Source: Clostridiales bacterium
Lineage (GTDB): Bacteria; Bacillota; Clostridia; Peptostreptococcales; Anaerovoracaceae
Direction of reading: 5' to 3'
Length of the DNA stretch: 64,000 nt
Assembly: GCA_012513435.1 (NCBI GenBank)
Contig: JAAZCE010000011.1
Span: forward strand, 1 to 64,000
The notes beneath the pieces were generated by a model. It was not told the origin of the DNA, made no database searches, and worked only from the letters and a program-made list of their open reading frames with translations. Below, one piece after another: positions 43,367 to 51,745 of the stretch (positions are counted from its first letter, which is position 1; every line of letters begins with the position of its first letter). The position numbers and the translations under genes are program-made.

Positions 43367-43407
43367 AAAGACACTCGGATGCATATTTTGCACACGGGTG
43401 TCTTTTT
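43367..43407. terminator. Terminator between nfnB and the convergent MerR gene
   Basis: AAAGACAC (43367-43374) pairs with GTGTCTTT (43398-43405), with extra pairing inside and T-runs at the right; leftward it has an AAAG edge, so it may serve both convergent genes. Confidence 0.65.
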
Positions 43408-43431
43408 AGATGGCACAGTGTCAAATCAGGA

Positions 43432-44658
43432 TTAATACATAGAAGCCAAGTATGACCTGAGGTACATTTTTTCACCGTCCTGGTGGAAGCTGAAACCTAT
43501 ATTGTTTCCGGAGCTTGTTGTATATCCGCAATCTTTAAAATCAATGATGTGTTCACTCATATGAGACATAAAGTAAGACAAATCGAAGTTATCTTTTGAG
43601 CAGGTGGGATATTCGTTGAGTAATTTTTTCATAGATTTTTGGCCGTTAACAAAATAGAAGTAGGTACCAAGCATTTTACCTGTGTCGCTAATGTATGGGT
43701 ATAACTCGTCATATAAAAAGCTATTGTGATAGAAGTTGTGTTCGTTTACGGCAAAATAATCGATGTTAAGATCAATACAATGCTTGCGGAGTGGAAAGTC
43801 GGTGCTGCTGTCCGCAATAAACAAAATATCAAGATTGTAGTCATACTGCTCCATAAGTTCCTTGAAGACATAAAGGGTTTCCGGATATTTGTCGATTACG
43901 ATGTATTTGCCCTTGGGGTCAAGATGTTGTTGATGGTTGTGCATAAAGAACCATGCATTTACGTATGTTTCCAACACAACTTTTCCTGCCAGATCCATAT
44001 GATTGATTTGCTCTACCATCCAATTATATGATTTCTGGAAGAGGCTGATTAGAGACGGAGGAAGATCTTTATATACTTTTCGATCTACATCGGGAGTATC
44101 ATAAATATCACTATTCTTATTGGGGGTGAGGAGTATACCATCCTCAATAGAAGCCTTGTAACCACAGTCGCAGTGAAGCTTGCCGTTAAATATATATATT
44201 TGATTCATATTTACATTGTCCAGAGTCAGAGAGCTGCCACACTTAGGGCAACATAAAAGGTCAAGCATATTGACAGGAAGGCCGGTTTTGATGGGTTTGA
44301 TAGGAAGTATTTGATTGAGCTGAGAAATATTTTCCTGAAGTTTAGTGATATTATCCTTTATCTGTTCTTTTTCAGCATGGAGATTATCAAGCTTTATTCC
44401 GTATATTTTTTTAAGATCTTCTATATCCTGCCGGTTTGTAAGTCCTGAAATACGGTAAAGTGATAGAATTTCATGGATTTCTTTTAATGAAAAATACATT
44501 TTTTTCAAATCGAGAATTAACTCCAAATCGCGTAGTGTCTGCCTGTCAAAATAATATTGCCCCTTTGGGCGTAGAGGAACAAGCAACCCTAAGTTGATAT
44601 AATAGTAAATGTTATCTACGGAAACTTTGTATTCTCTTGAAACCTCACCTATTTTCAA
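43432..44658 (-). CDS. MerR-type regulator fused to zinc ribbon and methyltransferase-like domain
   Basis: A 408-residue protein. Residues 1-70 are a MerR winged helix (MKIGEVSREYKVSVDNIYYYI) followed by a coiled coil to about 130. Residues about 135-180 hold a zinc ribbon (CCPKCGSSLTL ... LHCDCGYKA) like those preceding methyltransferases. The remaining 220 residues resemble a class I methyltransferase, with YIVIDKYPETL as strand 2 and a post-IV-like block, but motif I reads KVVLETYVNAWFF and lacks the Gly loop that binds S-adenosylmethionine. It may be a sensor derived from an enzyme. It is divergent from the HisD-like operon, with a palindrome between them. The ligand is unknown. Confidence 0.75.
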   Translation of the reverse strand: MKIGEVSREYKVSVDNIYYYINLGLLVPLRPKGQYYFDRQTLRDLELILDLKKMYFSLKEIHEILSLYRISGLTNRQDIEDLKKIYGIKLDNLHAEKEQIKDNITKLQENISQLNQILPIKPIKTGLPVNMLDLLCCPKCGSSLTLDNVNMNQIYIFNGKLHCDCGYKASIEDGILLTPNKNSDIYDTPDVDRKVYKDLPPSLISLFQKSYNWMVEQINHMDLAGKVVLETYVNAWFFMHNHQQHLDPKGKYIVIDKYPETLYVFKELMEQYDYNLDILFIADSSTDFPLRKHCIDLNIDYFAVNEHNFYHNSFLYDELYPYISDTGKMLGTYFYFVNGQKSMKKLLNEYPTCSKDNFDLSYFMSHMSEHIIDFKDCGYTTSSGNNIGFSFHQDGEKMYLRSYLASMY

Positions 44659-44711
44659 AACAACACCTCCAATACTTTAATCTGCATATCAACTTAATAA
44701 TATATCAAACA

Positions 44712-44725
44712 TTGAGTTAACTCAA
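44712..44725. promoter_or_regulatory. Palindromic operator between the MerR gene and the HisD operon
   Basis: TTGAGTTAACTCAA is a perfect 14-bp palindrome. Leftward, TTGAGT can act as the -35 for TATTAT after 17 bases, so the MerR-type gene may control its own promoter. A related half site, GAGTTAACCGAG, lies near 44742 toward the HisD-like gene. Confidence 0.55.
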
Positions 44726-44828
44726 GGTTTTTGTGAAAGAAGAGTTAACCGAGGAGTTGACACGGAGGATGGTCAATCATATAGAATGTAGTGTGATAAA
44801 GCAATTAAGTGTTCAAAGGAGGAGTCAT

Positions 44829-46112
44829 ATGAAAACTCTAAAGTTTTCAAAGGAGAGGACTGAAGCCGACATTACACAGCTTAGGAAAACGGTGAGCGAT
44901 ATAATCGGTAATATAATAAAGAACGGGGACGAAGCACTTATTTCATATAATGAACAATTTGATAAATGTGACCGGAGCATGATTAAGGTTACAGCAGATG
45001 AAATTGCTGAGGCATACAGGAATGTTTCCCAAAATGATGTGGAGGATATGAAGCGGGCAGCAGCTAATATCAGATATTTTTCTGAGGCTCAAAGAGCTAC
45101 TCTGAAGCCTCTTGAAAATGTTTCTCCGGAGGAAGGAATAATGCTGGGGCATAGGATAATACCTGTAGATTCTTGTTGTTGTTATGTTCCGGGAGGAGGA
45201 TATCCACTATATTCTACAGCGCTGATGCTGGCAATCCCTGCAAAGGTTGCAGGAGTCGAGAGAGTCGCAGCATGTTCACCTATGATGAAGGGAACAAACA
45301 AAATACATCCCAAAACTCTAGTGGCTATGGATATTGCTGGAGTAGACGAAATATATGCTGTTGGTGGAGCTCAGGCTATAGCAGCATTTTCATATGGAAC
45401 GGAGCAGATAAAGGACGTAAGTCTTATTGTTGGCCCGGGAAATAGCTTTGTAGCTGAAGCAAAGAGGCAATGCTACGGTAAAATAGGTATTGATTTTGTT
45501 GCAGGACCAAGTGAAGTTCTGATAATAGCAGATGGTACAGCAGATCCGGAAATAATAGCAGCTGATATTTTGGCACAGTCAGAGCACGATAAAGAAGCTA
45601 AAGGTCTTCTTGTAACAATAGACAAGGCTATTGGAGAAAAGGTTATAGCAGCTGTCGAAAAGCAGCTTGAATTGCTGGAAACCAAGGAAAAGGCCGGTGA
45701 ATCGTGGGGGAATTATGGTGAGGTTTTGCTAGCTGACAGCTTAGATGAGGCTATCGCATTTGCCAACGCATACGCTCCTGAGCATATGGAGGTAAATGTA
45801 AGAGAAGAAGATATTGAATACGTTTCAGGTAAGCTGAGGAATTATGGCTCGCTTTTTATAGGAGAAAATACTGCTGAGGTCTTTGGAGATTATGCTTCAG
45901 GTACCAACCATACATTGCCTACAATGGGAGCTGCAAAATATACAGGCGGCGTATGGGTTGGAAGCTTTTTGAAAACATGTACTTATCAGTACATGTCCGT
46001 GAGTGCAATGAAAAACATAGCACCCCTCGTATCAACCTTAGCTAGAGGTGAAGGGTTGATAGCCCATGCCAGAGCAGCGGAAATAAGGAAGGAGAAGAAT
46101 AATGACAAGTAA
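44829..46112 (+). CDS. Histidinol dehydrogenase-like enzyme in a catabolic operon
   Basis: A 427-residue HisD-family protein. The NAD- and zinc-binding residues of histidinol dehydrogenase are kept: VPGGGYPLYSTALMLAIPA, LAQSEHDKEA (Gln and His zinc ligands), YAPEHMEV (catalytic Glu-His), DYASGTNHTLPT (Asp) and EGLIAHARAAEIR (His). ATG 44829 follows AAAGGAGG. No other his gene is near; it overlaps a GPH symporter gene by 11 bases and is followed by an amidohydrolase, so it probably oxidises an imported alcohol in catabolism, as HisD relatives do in sulfonate degradation. A role in histidine synthesis cannot be excluded. Confidence 0.85.
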   Translation: MKTLKFSKERTEADITQLRKTVSDIIGNIIKNGDEALISYNEQFDKCDRSMIKVTADEIAEAYRNVSQNDVEDMKRAAANIRYFSEAQRATLKPLENVSPEEGIMLGHRIIPVDSCCCYVPGGGYPLYSTALMLAIPAKVAGVERVAACSPMMKGTNKIHPKTLVAMDIAGVDEIYAVGGAQAIAAFSYGTEQIKDVSLIVGPGNSFVAEAKRQCYGKIGIDFVAGPSEVLIIADGTADPEIIAADILAQSEHDKEAKGLLVTIDKAIGEKVIAAVEKQLELLETKEKAGESWGNYGEVLLADSLDEAIAFANAYAPEHMEVNVREEDIEYVSGKLRNYGSLFIGENTAEVFGDYASGTNHTLPTMGAAKYTGGVWVGSFLKTCTYQYMSVSAMKNIAPLVSTLARGEGLIAHARAAEIRKEKNNDK

Positions 46113-47550
46113 AGGGTTACGTAAAGAAAATGGTAGGTTGAGAATGGGTTCAACATTGGGATATGCTATAGGTGCAGTAGGAGAGGGAATCGGATACAAC
46201 GTATTTTTTTCATTCTTCATCTTTTTCCTAACTACGGTAGCGGGTATTGCGCCTGCAGTAGCCGGTGTGATTTCCAGCATAGCTGTTTTGTGGGATGCTG
46301 TAACCGACCCTATAATTGGTAATTGGTCTGATAGAACAAAAAATCCAAAAGGTAGAAGAAGACCCTTTATTATGACGGGGTCCGTTCTCTTTGGTATATC
46401 CATAGCATTGCTTTTTATTAATATAAGTATGCCGGAAAATTTAAAAATAGTATATTTTATCATAGTGAATGCTCTATATTGGGTTACATTAACCTCATGT
46501 GTAATTCCACATATCTCCTTGGGCTCTGAGCTCACAGAGGATTTTGATGAAAGAACCAAGCTGAGAACATGGGCTGTTACTCTTATGGGAATAGGAACAC
46601 TTATTGCTACGAGTACACCACTGCTGTTAGTCAATTTTTATTCAAGCATTTTTGGCACAGAAAGTATAGGTTGGGCATGCACAGGTATTACCTTTGGTGT
46701 GGTTATAGCTCTAGTTTACAATATATGCTGCGCTATTATTAAGAAAAAAGAACCGACAAATCCTAATATAGAAAGAGAGGAAGATGAGGCTTCCGGTGGT
46801 AAAAGAGAAGTGCTTTCCACATTTTGGGGTAATGCTAAAAAAGCATTCAAGAACAAGTCGCTTACATATTTGTTAGTAATCACATTTATGGTTAATGTCG
46901 TAGTTACACTTGGTGGAGGATTGATGGTGTATCTGCTTACATATGTGTACAAATTCGGGGATGGACAGACATCAACAGTATATCTTGTACAGGGAATACT
47001 CGTAATCGTTGCAGCCCTCGTTGCAGGGTATGTTGCAAAGCAAACAGAAAAGAAGATTGTAATGATAGGCGGCATAATACTCTACGGTATGGCGTATCTG
47101 ATAGTACTGATATTCCCTGTATGCATGACAACTATTTATGTAAGCCTTATTGTGTACGCTTTGGGAAATTCCTCTTATTGGACGATGATATATGCTATGT
47201 CATATGATACTGCAATAGTAGAGCAAATACGTTCAGGAGATAAGCCTGATGGTTTATATACATCGCTTATCGGTCTCCTTATGAAATTCGGCAACTCACT
47301 TGGAACTTTGATTGTAGGATTTGGACTTCAATTTATAGGCTTTTCTAGCACAGCAACTGTACAAACAGCGGCAACTGTTTCGGGTATAAAGCTTCTTTAT
47401 GGTATAGCACCGACAGTAGTTCTTGCTATAGGTCTTATATTTGCCTGCTTATATCCTATAACGAAGAAAAAATACAGGGAACTTGTAGATGTGTATCATA
47501 GGAAAGAAGCAGGAGAAAGCTACGATGAAAAAGTATTGGACAACATGTAA
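46102..47550 (+). CDS. GPH-family (MelB-like) cation symporter
   Basis: A 482-residue carrier with 12 spans. The family signature appears as TDPIIGNWSDRTKNPKGRRRPF after span 2, and the helix 4-5 region reads ISLGSELTEDFDERTKLRTW, a conserved feature of this group. The start codon overlaps the HisD-like gene by 11 bases, with GGAGAAG as its ribosome site, indicating tight coupling. The next gene is an amidohydrolase. The likely substrate is that of the dehydrogenase or hydrolase, not necessarily a sugar. Confidence 0.88.
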   Translation: MTSKGLRKENGRLRMGSTLGYAIGAVGEGIGYNVFFSFFIFFLTTVAGIAPAVAGVISSIAVLWDAVTDPIIGNWSDRTKNPKGRRRPFIMTGSVLFGISIALLFINISMPENLKIVYFIIVNALYWVTLTSCVIPHISLGSELTEDFDERTKLRTWAVTLMGIGTLIATSTPLLLVNFYSSIFGTESIGWACTGITFGVVIALVYNICCAIIKKKEPTNPNIEREEDEASGGKREVLSTFWGNAKKAFKNKSLTYLLVITFMVNVVVTLGGGLMVYLLTYVYKFGDGQTSTVYLVQGILVIVAALVAGYVAKQTEKKIVMIGGIILYGMAYLIVLIFPVCMTTIYVSLIVYALGNSSYWTMIYAMSYDTAIVEQIRSGDKPDGLYTSLIGLLMKFGNSLGTLIVGFGLQFIGFSSTATVQTAATVSGIKLLYGIAPTVVLAIGLIFACLYPITKKKYRELVDVYHRKEAGESYDEKVLDNM

Positions 47551-47576
47551 ATCAATATGAAGATATGGAGATAGCA

Positions 47577-49112
47577 ATGGATAAAATAGTATACGGTAAG
47601 ATATATACCATGGATAGGGAAAATCCCATCGCTGAGGCTGTAGGCATAAGCGATGGTAAGATTGTATACGTTGGAGATTCATCGGGAGTGGAAATGGAAA
47701 AAGCAGATGCCCAATGCGAGTATTGTGGAGGTGCTGTTCTCCCGGGATTTATAGATACTCATGTTCATGCAATCCCATCAGGATTGTTTATGGCAGGAGT
47801 AGATGTTTCCGGTGAAAATGACATTGATGGTATAATCAAAAAAATGAAAGAGCTCGGAGCAAGGACTGCTCCCGGACAGTGGATTCTTGCGGCAAAATTC
47901 CAGGATAAGAATATCGCAGAAAAGAGATTCCCGATTAAGGAAGAGTTGGACTCAGTATCAACAGAGTGCCCCGTAATGATATGTCATAACGATACACACC
48001 CATTCGCGTTTAATACAAAGGCAATAGAAATGCTAGATTTGGACCCTAAGATGGATGGAATCGAAGTGGATGGGGATGGCAAGGTAACAGGATTTGTTAC
48101 AGACCCGGCCTTCATGGATGTTTCGGAGAGTATGGTGGATCTTTTCTCAGATGAGGAGCTACTCCAGGGATATGAAAATATTGACAAATATGCAGCCGGT
48201 AATGGATACACTACCGTTTTCACAAAGGACAGCTACAGAGTTATAAAACTTCTATTTGATAATCAGAGTAGATTTAAGACAGAGGTTAAACCTATGCTGA
48301 GAACAAGAAACTGCTTTGATTTTCAATCCGTTGAAAAGCTCCTGAACGATGAGGAACTTAAGAAAATCACATGCGTATGCGCCTTTGGAGACGGAGCTTT
48401 TGACTCATACACAGGAGCAACGGTAGAGCCCTATGAGGGAAACCCTGACAATTTTGGAACATTGTTTCAGACCAATGATGAACTTTATGATTACCTTGAA
48501 TTACCCTACAAAAATGGCCTTCAGGTATCCTGCCATGCTATAGGCGATAATGCTATTGATCAGGTTCTTAACGTATATGAAAGACTTCATGTGGCCTATC
48601 CGGAGGATGACCGAAGACCGAGGATTGAGCATTTTGAAATGCCAAAAAAAGCCGCAATAAAAAAAGCTGCCCGTTTGAATTGCATGTTAGGTATGCAACC
48701 TTTGCTCATAGAAGTATGTGAGGGAATGGATATGGAGGGCTATAGATGCTTTGTAGGAGAAAGAGTAAAGCGATGCAGTCCATATCGTTCGTGCCTTGAC
48801 GAAGGTCTTGTAATAGGCGGTGGCTCGGATTTTAGTGTTACAGAAATGTTACCTCTTCGTTCTGCAATGATATGTATGGAACATCCTGTTGAGGAAGAAA
48901 GAATTAGTTTGTATGAAACCCTTGAGATGTTTACTTGTAATGCTGCCAAGTTAGGTTTTATGGAGCATAGGAAGGGTATGCTAAAGGTGGGAATGGATGC
49001 TGATATTGTTTTGTTGGAAAAAAATCCATTTAATGTAGAGCCCCACCAACTGTCTGATATCGCTGTGGAAAAGACCATAAGAGCAGGGAAGGATGTGTAT
49101 ATTAAAGAGTAG
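47577..49112 (+). CDS. Amidohydrolase family 3 (YtcJ-like) hydrolase
   Basis: A 511-residue composite-domain amidohydrolase. It begins MDKIVYGKIYTMDREN (N-terminal beta domain), with metal motif PGFIDTHVHAIP, the typical VSCHAIGDNAIDQVLNVYE, and the catalytic Asp region GGGSDFSVTEMLPLRSAM. The C-terminal beta domain is KVGMDADIVLLEKNPF. ATG 47577 follows GGAGATAG; an in-frame ATG at 47565 lacks a site. It is the third gene of the MerR-controlled operon. As with the others here, the substrate class is probably an N-acyl, carbamoyl or cyclic amide compound, by family inference only. Confidence 0.88.
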   Translation: MDKIVYGKIYTMDRENPIAEAVGISDGKIVYVGDSSGVEMEKADAQCEYCGGAVLPGFIDTHVHAIPSGLFMAGVDVSGENDIDGIIKKMKELGARTAPGQWILAAKFQDKNIAEKRFPIKEELDSVSTECPVMICHNDTHPFAFNTKAIEMLDLDPKMDGIEVDGDGKVTGFVTDPAFMDVSESMVDLFSDEELLQGYENIDKYAAGNGYTTVFTKDSYRVIKLLFDNQSRFKTEVKPMLRTRNCFDFQSVEKLLNDEELKKITCVCAFGDGAFDSYTGATVEPYEGNPDNFGTLFQTNDELYDYLELPYKNGLQVSCHAIGDNAIDQVLNVYERLHVAYPEDDRRPRIEHFEMPKKAAIKKAARLNCMLGMQPLLIEVCEGMDMEGYRCFVGERVKRCSPYRSCLDEGLVIGGGSDFSVTEMLPLRSAMICMEHPVEEERISLYETLEMFTCNAAKLGFMEHRKGMLKVGMDADIVLLEKNPFNVEPHQLSDIAVEKTIRAGKDVYIKE

Positions 49113-49199
49113 ATATTATTTGGCAAAAAAATATATCGTAGTTATATCTCTTGTCTTATTGCTGCAAATAACGTAGAATATTTTATGAGGCGTTTATCT

Positions 49200-50570
49200 A
49201 TGACAAAGCAGCGAATACAACTATCTGACCATTTTTCATATGGCAGGCTATATAGATTTGTTTATCCATCGGTGTTGACCATGGTATTTGTGTCCATCTA
49301 CGGTATCGTAGATGGGATTTTTGTGTCGAATTTTGTGGGGAGTACTCCCTTTGCAGCCCTTAATCTAATCATGCCTGTACTTATGATTATGGGAGCTTTC
49401 GGTTTTATGCTGAGCACGGGAGGCTCTGCTGTAGTAGCGAAGACCTTTGGAGAAGGTGACAAAGATAAGGCTCAGAAGTATTTTTCCATGCTCGTTTATG
49501 TTACCTTTGCCGGAGGTATTCTTTTTATGGCCTTCGGCCAGATATTCCTGAGGGATATTGCCATGTTTTTAGGAGCAGAGGGGAAAATGCTTGAATGCAG
49601 TGTGAGCTACGGAAGAATATGCATGTGCTAGATGCCGTTTTTTATGCTACAGTTTCTCTTTCAGGAGCTTTGCATTACTGCCGAGAAACCAAAACTGGGC
49701 TTTCTGATAACCTTAATAGCAGGCTGTACTAATATGGTTTTCGATGCACTATTTATCGTCGGATTTGGCTGGGGACTCGAAGGTGCCGCCGCCGCTACAG
49801 CTATGAGTGAAATTTCATCCCCCGTGGTGACGGTGCTGTTTAACTGGCAGCTTTTAAGATTTGCAGGGGAAAATGGGGTAGCCGCTTTTGGTGCCATAAT
49901 GTATATATGCTTTATTTTCATTGCTATATATGTTGGCTATTCCATGGGAGTTGCGCCTATAATAAGTTTTAATTTTGGCGCAAAGAATCATGTGGAAATG
50001 AAAAATGCTTTTGGAAAAAATGTAAAAACCATGGCCTGTCTTTGGGTGGCAATGGCAGCCAGAGGATTCATATTTGCAAAGCTTTTGGCATGGGTTTTCG
50101 TTAGCTATGACTTTGAATTAATGGACCTTACAGTAAGCGGTCTTAGAATATATTGTTTTTCATTACTTTTGGCAGGTTTTAATATATTTGGCTCAGGGCT
50201 TTTCACAGCTCTTAATAACGGGCTGATTTCTGCAATAATTTTGTTTTTGAGGACTCTGGTGTTTGAATGCGGAAGCGTGCTCATACTGCCTATATTCTTC
50301 GGTGTAACGGGAATATGGTTTTTCTATATTGCAATTGGAAAAGGTGATAATGCTGAGGTAGATTTTATAGCTACTGATGCGGAGGAAAAGATGTATATTC
50401 AGGTGACGGAGTCTATGACGAGAGAGGATGTTCGTCAGCGCGAGCTGGCTCCACTTCAAAAAATACGTGACAATTACGAGAAAATGGTGCTCTCACTGGA
50501 TACGGGACTGGACACCTCATACGATGGCATTCGGTCAAAGAATGTAATTGAATGGTTGATATCCGAATAA
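49200..50570 (+). pseudogene. Chimeric MATE efflux gene with nonsense codon and foreign 3' end
   Basis: The N-terminal 143 codons (MTKQRIQLSDHFSYGRLYRF...) are a MATE multidrug exporter. A TAG at 49629-49631 interrupts the frame, which then continues without shift (MPFFMLQFLFQELCITAEKPK). About 40-50 expected residues are missing before the block NWQLLRFAGENGVAAFGAIMY. After TGIWFFYIA the sequence turns into GKGDNAEVDFIATDAEEKMY and DNYEKMVLSLD, the C-terminal nuclease-like end of DUF4143 AAA ATPases. So the gene has a stop, an internal deletion and a recombined tail (junction near 50315-50345). ATG 49200 follows GAGGCG. Not functional as a transporter. Confidence 0.8.
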
Positions 50571-50610
50571 ACTTTTGCTTGGTAATCGCATTAGGGTTCG
50601 TACTATTTGT

Positions 50611-51573
50611 TTAACTGTTGATGTTGTTGTTGACAAAATGCAGGGCAATAAAAGGGCTGAGTATTTTTATTGCCTCCGATTCCGGGATGCTCTGTATATT
50701 GTCCGGAGCTGTTATATACTTTTTAAACCATCGGCGGTGCTCGGTAGGCGTTTTGCCCCACCAAGAATGAAAATTTTTATACAGATATTTTTCATCGGAA
50801 AAGCCGCAGCGATAGGCCACTTCCGTTATGGAGTATTCTGTTTCCAGCATCATATACTGTGCGTGATAACATCTGATATATCCCATCATACTGCTAAAGC
50901 TCCCGTAGGGCGATTTACGCATGAATTGGGAAAAGTAATTTTTATCTATATGGACAAGATCGGCCATATGGGATATTGTTATTTTTTCGGTGTAATGCTT
51001 CATGCAGTAGGCCAGTATACGCTGAATTCTCTGGCGCAGAAGCTCGTTCTGATTTGGATACATGTCAAGATAGTTAAACCAGTCAAAATTAGAAAGAAAT
51101 GTATTGGTGAATTGGTTTGCAATGCCTTTTATCTCTTGTTTTTGCAAAGTTTTCTGTGCGTATTTATAGGCAGTGGCTAAAACAAGGTTTTTGACTTTTT
51201 CAAGAGCCTCTCTCTGGTATGATTGACAACCTGCATCTTGGCAGGCAAAATATACATTCTCTAAATATTCACGTGATGTGCTTAGAGAATTCATGTTAAG
51301 ATGAATTTGTATCACCAAGTTATCGCTGTCGGAGTAGATGCAGTGAAGGTCTTCATAGTCGACGCTGAATATTTCATTTGGCATCAGCCTTACGGTTTCG
51401 TGATTACATAGAATATCGACATAGCCTTTAACGCAGTAAATAAGCTCCAGAGAATTGCTGTGATAATGAACAGGGGTATGGCGTATATTATTGAGCTGAA
51501 CTTTTAGCGCAGCTTCATCGGTAAAATGTATTTTTTCTTCTCTTATAGTGAGGATTTTTTTGATTTTCTTCAT
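50611..51573 (-). CDS. AraC-family regulator with N-terminal cupin (copy 2)
   Basis: A 320-residue regulator closely similar in layout to copy 1: cupin part (HTPVHYHSNSLELIYCVKGY, EIFSVDYEDLHCIYSD) and AraC domain with two helix-turn-helices (ISHMADLVHIDKNYFSQF and SITEVAYRCGFSDEKYLYKNF), ending in the WWGKTPTEHRRW box. GGGAGAG precedes the ATG at 51573. It is divergent from the GPH-amidohydrolase-amidohydrolase-APC run at 51746-58034 and probably controls it, in response to a small molecule bound by the cupin. Confidence 0.88.
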   Translation of the reverse strand: MKKIKKILTIREEKIHFTDEAALKVQLNNIRHTPVHYHSNSLELIYCVKGYVDILCNHETVRLMPNEIFSVDYEDLHCIYSDSDNLVIQIHLNMNSLSTSREYLENVYFACQDAGCQSYQREALEKVKNLVLATAYKYAQKTLQKQEIKGIANQFTNTFLSNFDWFNYLDMYPNQNELLRQRIQRILAYCMKHYTEKITISHMADLVHIDKNYFSQFMRKSPYGSFSSMMGYIRCYHAQYMMLETEYSITEVAYRCGFSDEKYLYKNFHSWWGKTPTEHRRWFKKYITAPDNIQSIPESEAIKILSPFIALHFVNNNINS

Positions 51574-51592
51574 TGAAGCTCTCCCGGTTTCA

Positions 51593-51657
51593 TTGTGAAA
51601 AAAGTGTTCGATGTTTATACCTAGTCAAATAATATAATATTTTTGAATTTTTCACAA
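51593..51657. promoter_or_regulatory. Widely spaced inverted repeat in the AraC/GPH gap
   Basis: TTGTGAAAAA (51593-51602) and TTTTTCACAA (51648-51657) are perfect inverted copies with 45 bases between. They lie in the control region between the divergent AraC and GPH genes; an AraC dimer bridging two half sites, or a Rex-like regulator (half sites resemble TTGTGAAA), could use them. Confidence 0.4.
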
Positions 51658-51745
51658 CAAAAAGTCAGTTGTTAAAAAATCTTCTGAATTATATTATTTC
51701 TTTTGTAAGCAATTATTATTATCATTAATTACGGAGGTGGGCTGT

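Noticed and set aside
50575-51180. A 201-codon rightward open frame.
   Set aside because: It lies antisense within AraC copy 2, which has clear domain motifs, a ribosome site and paralogues.
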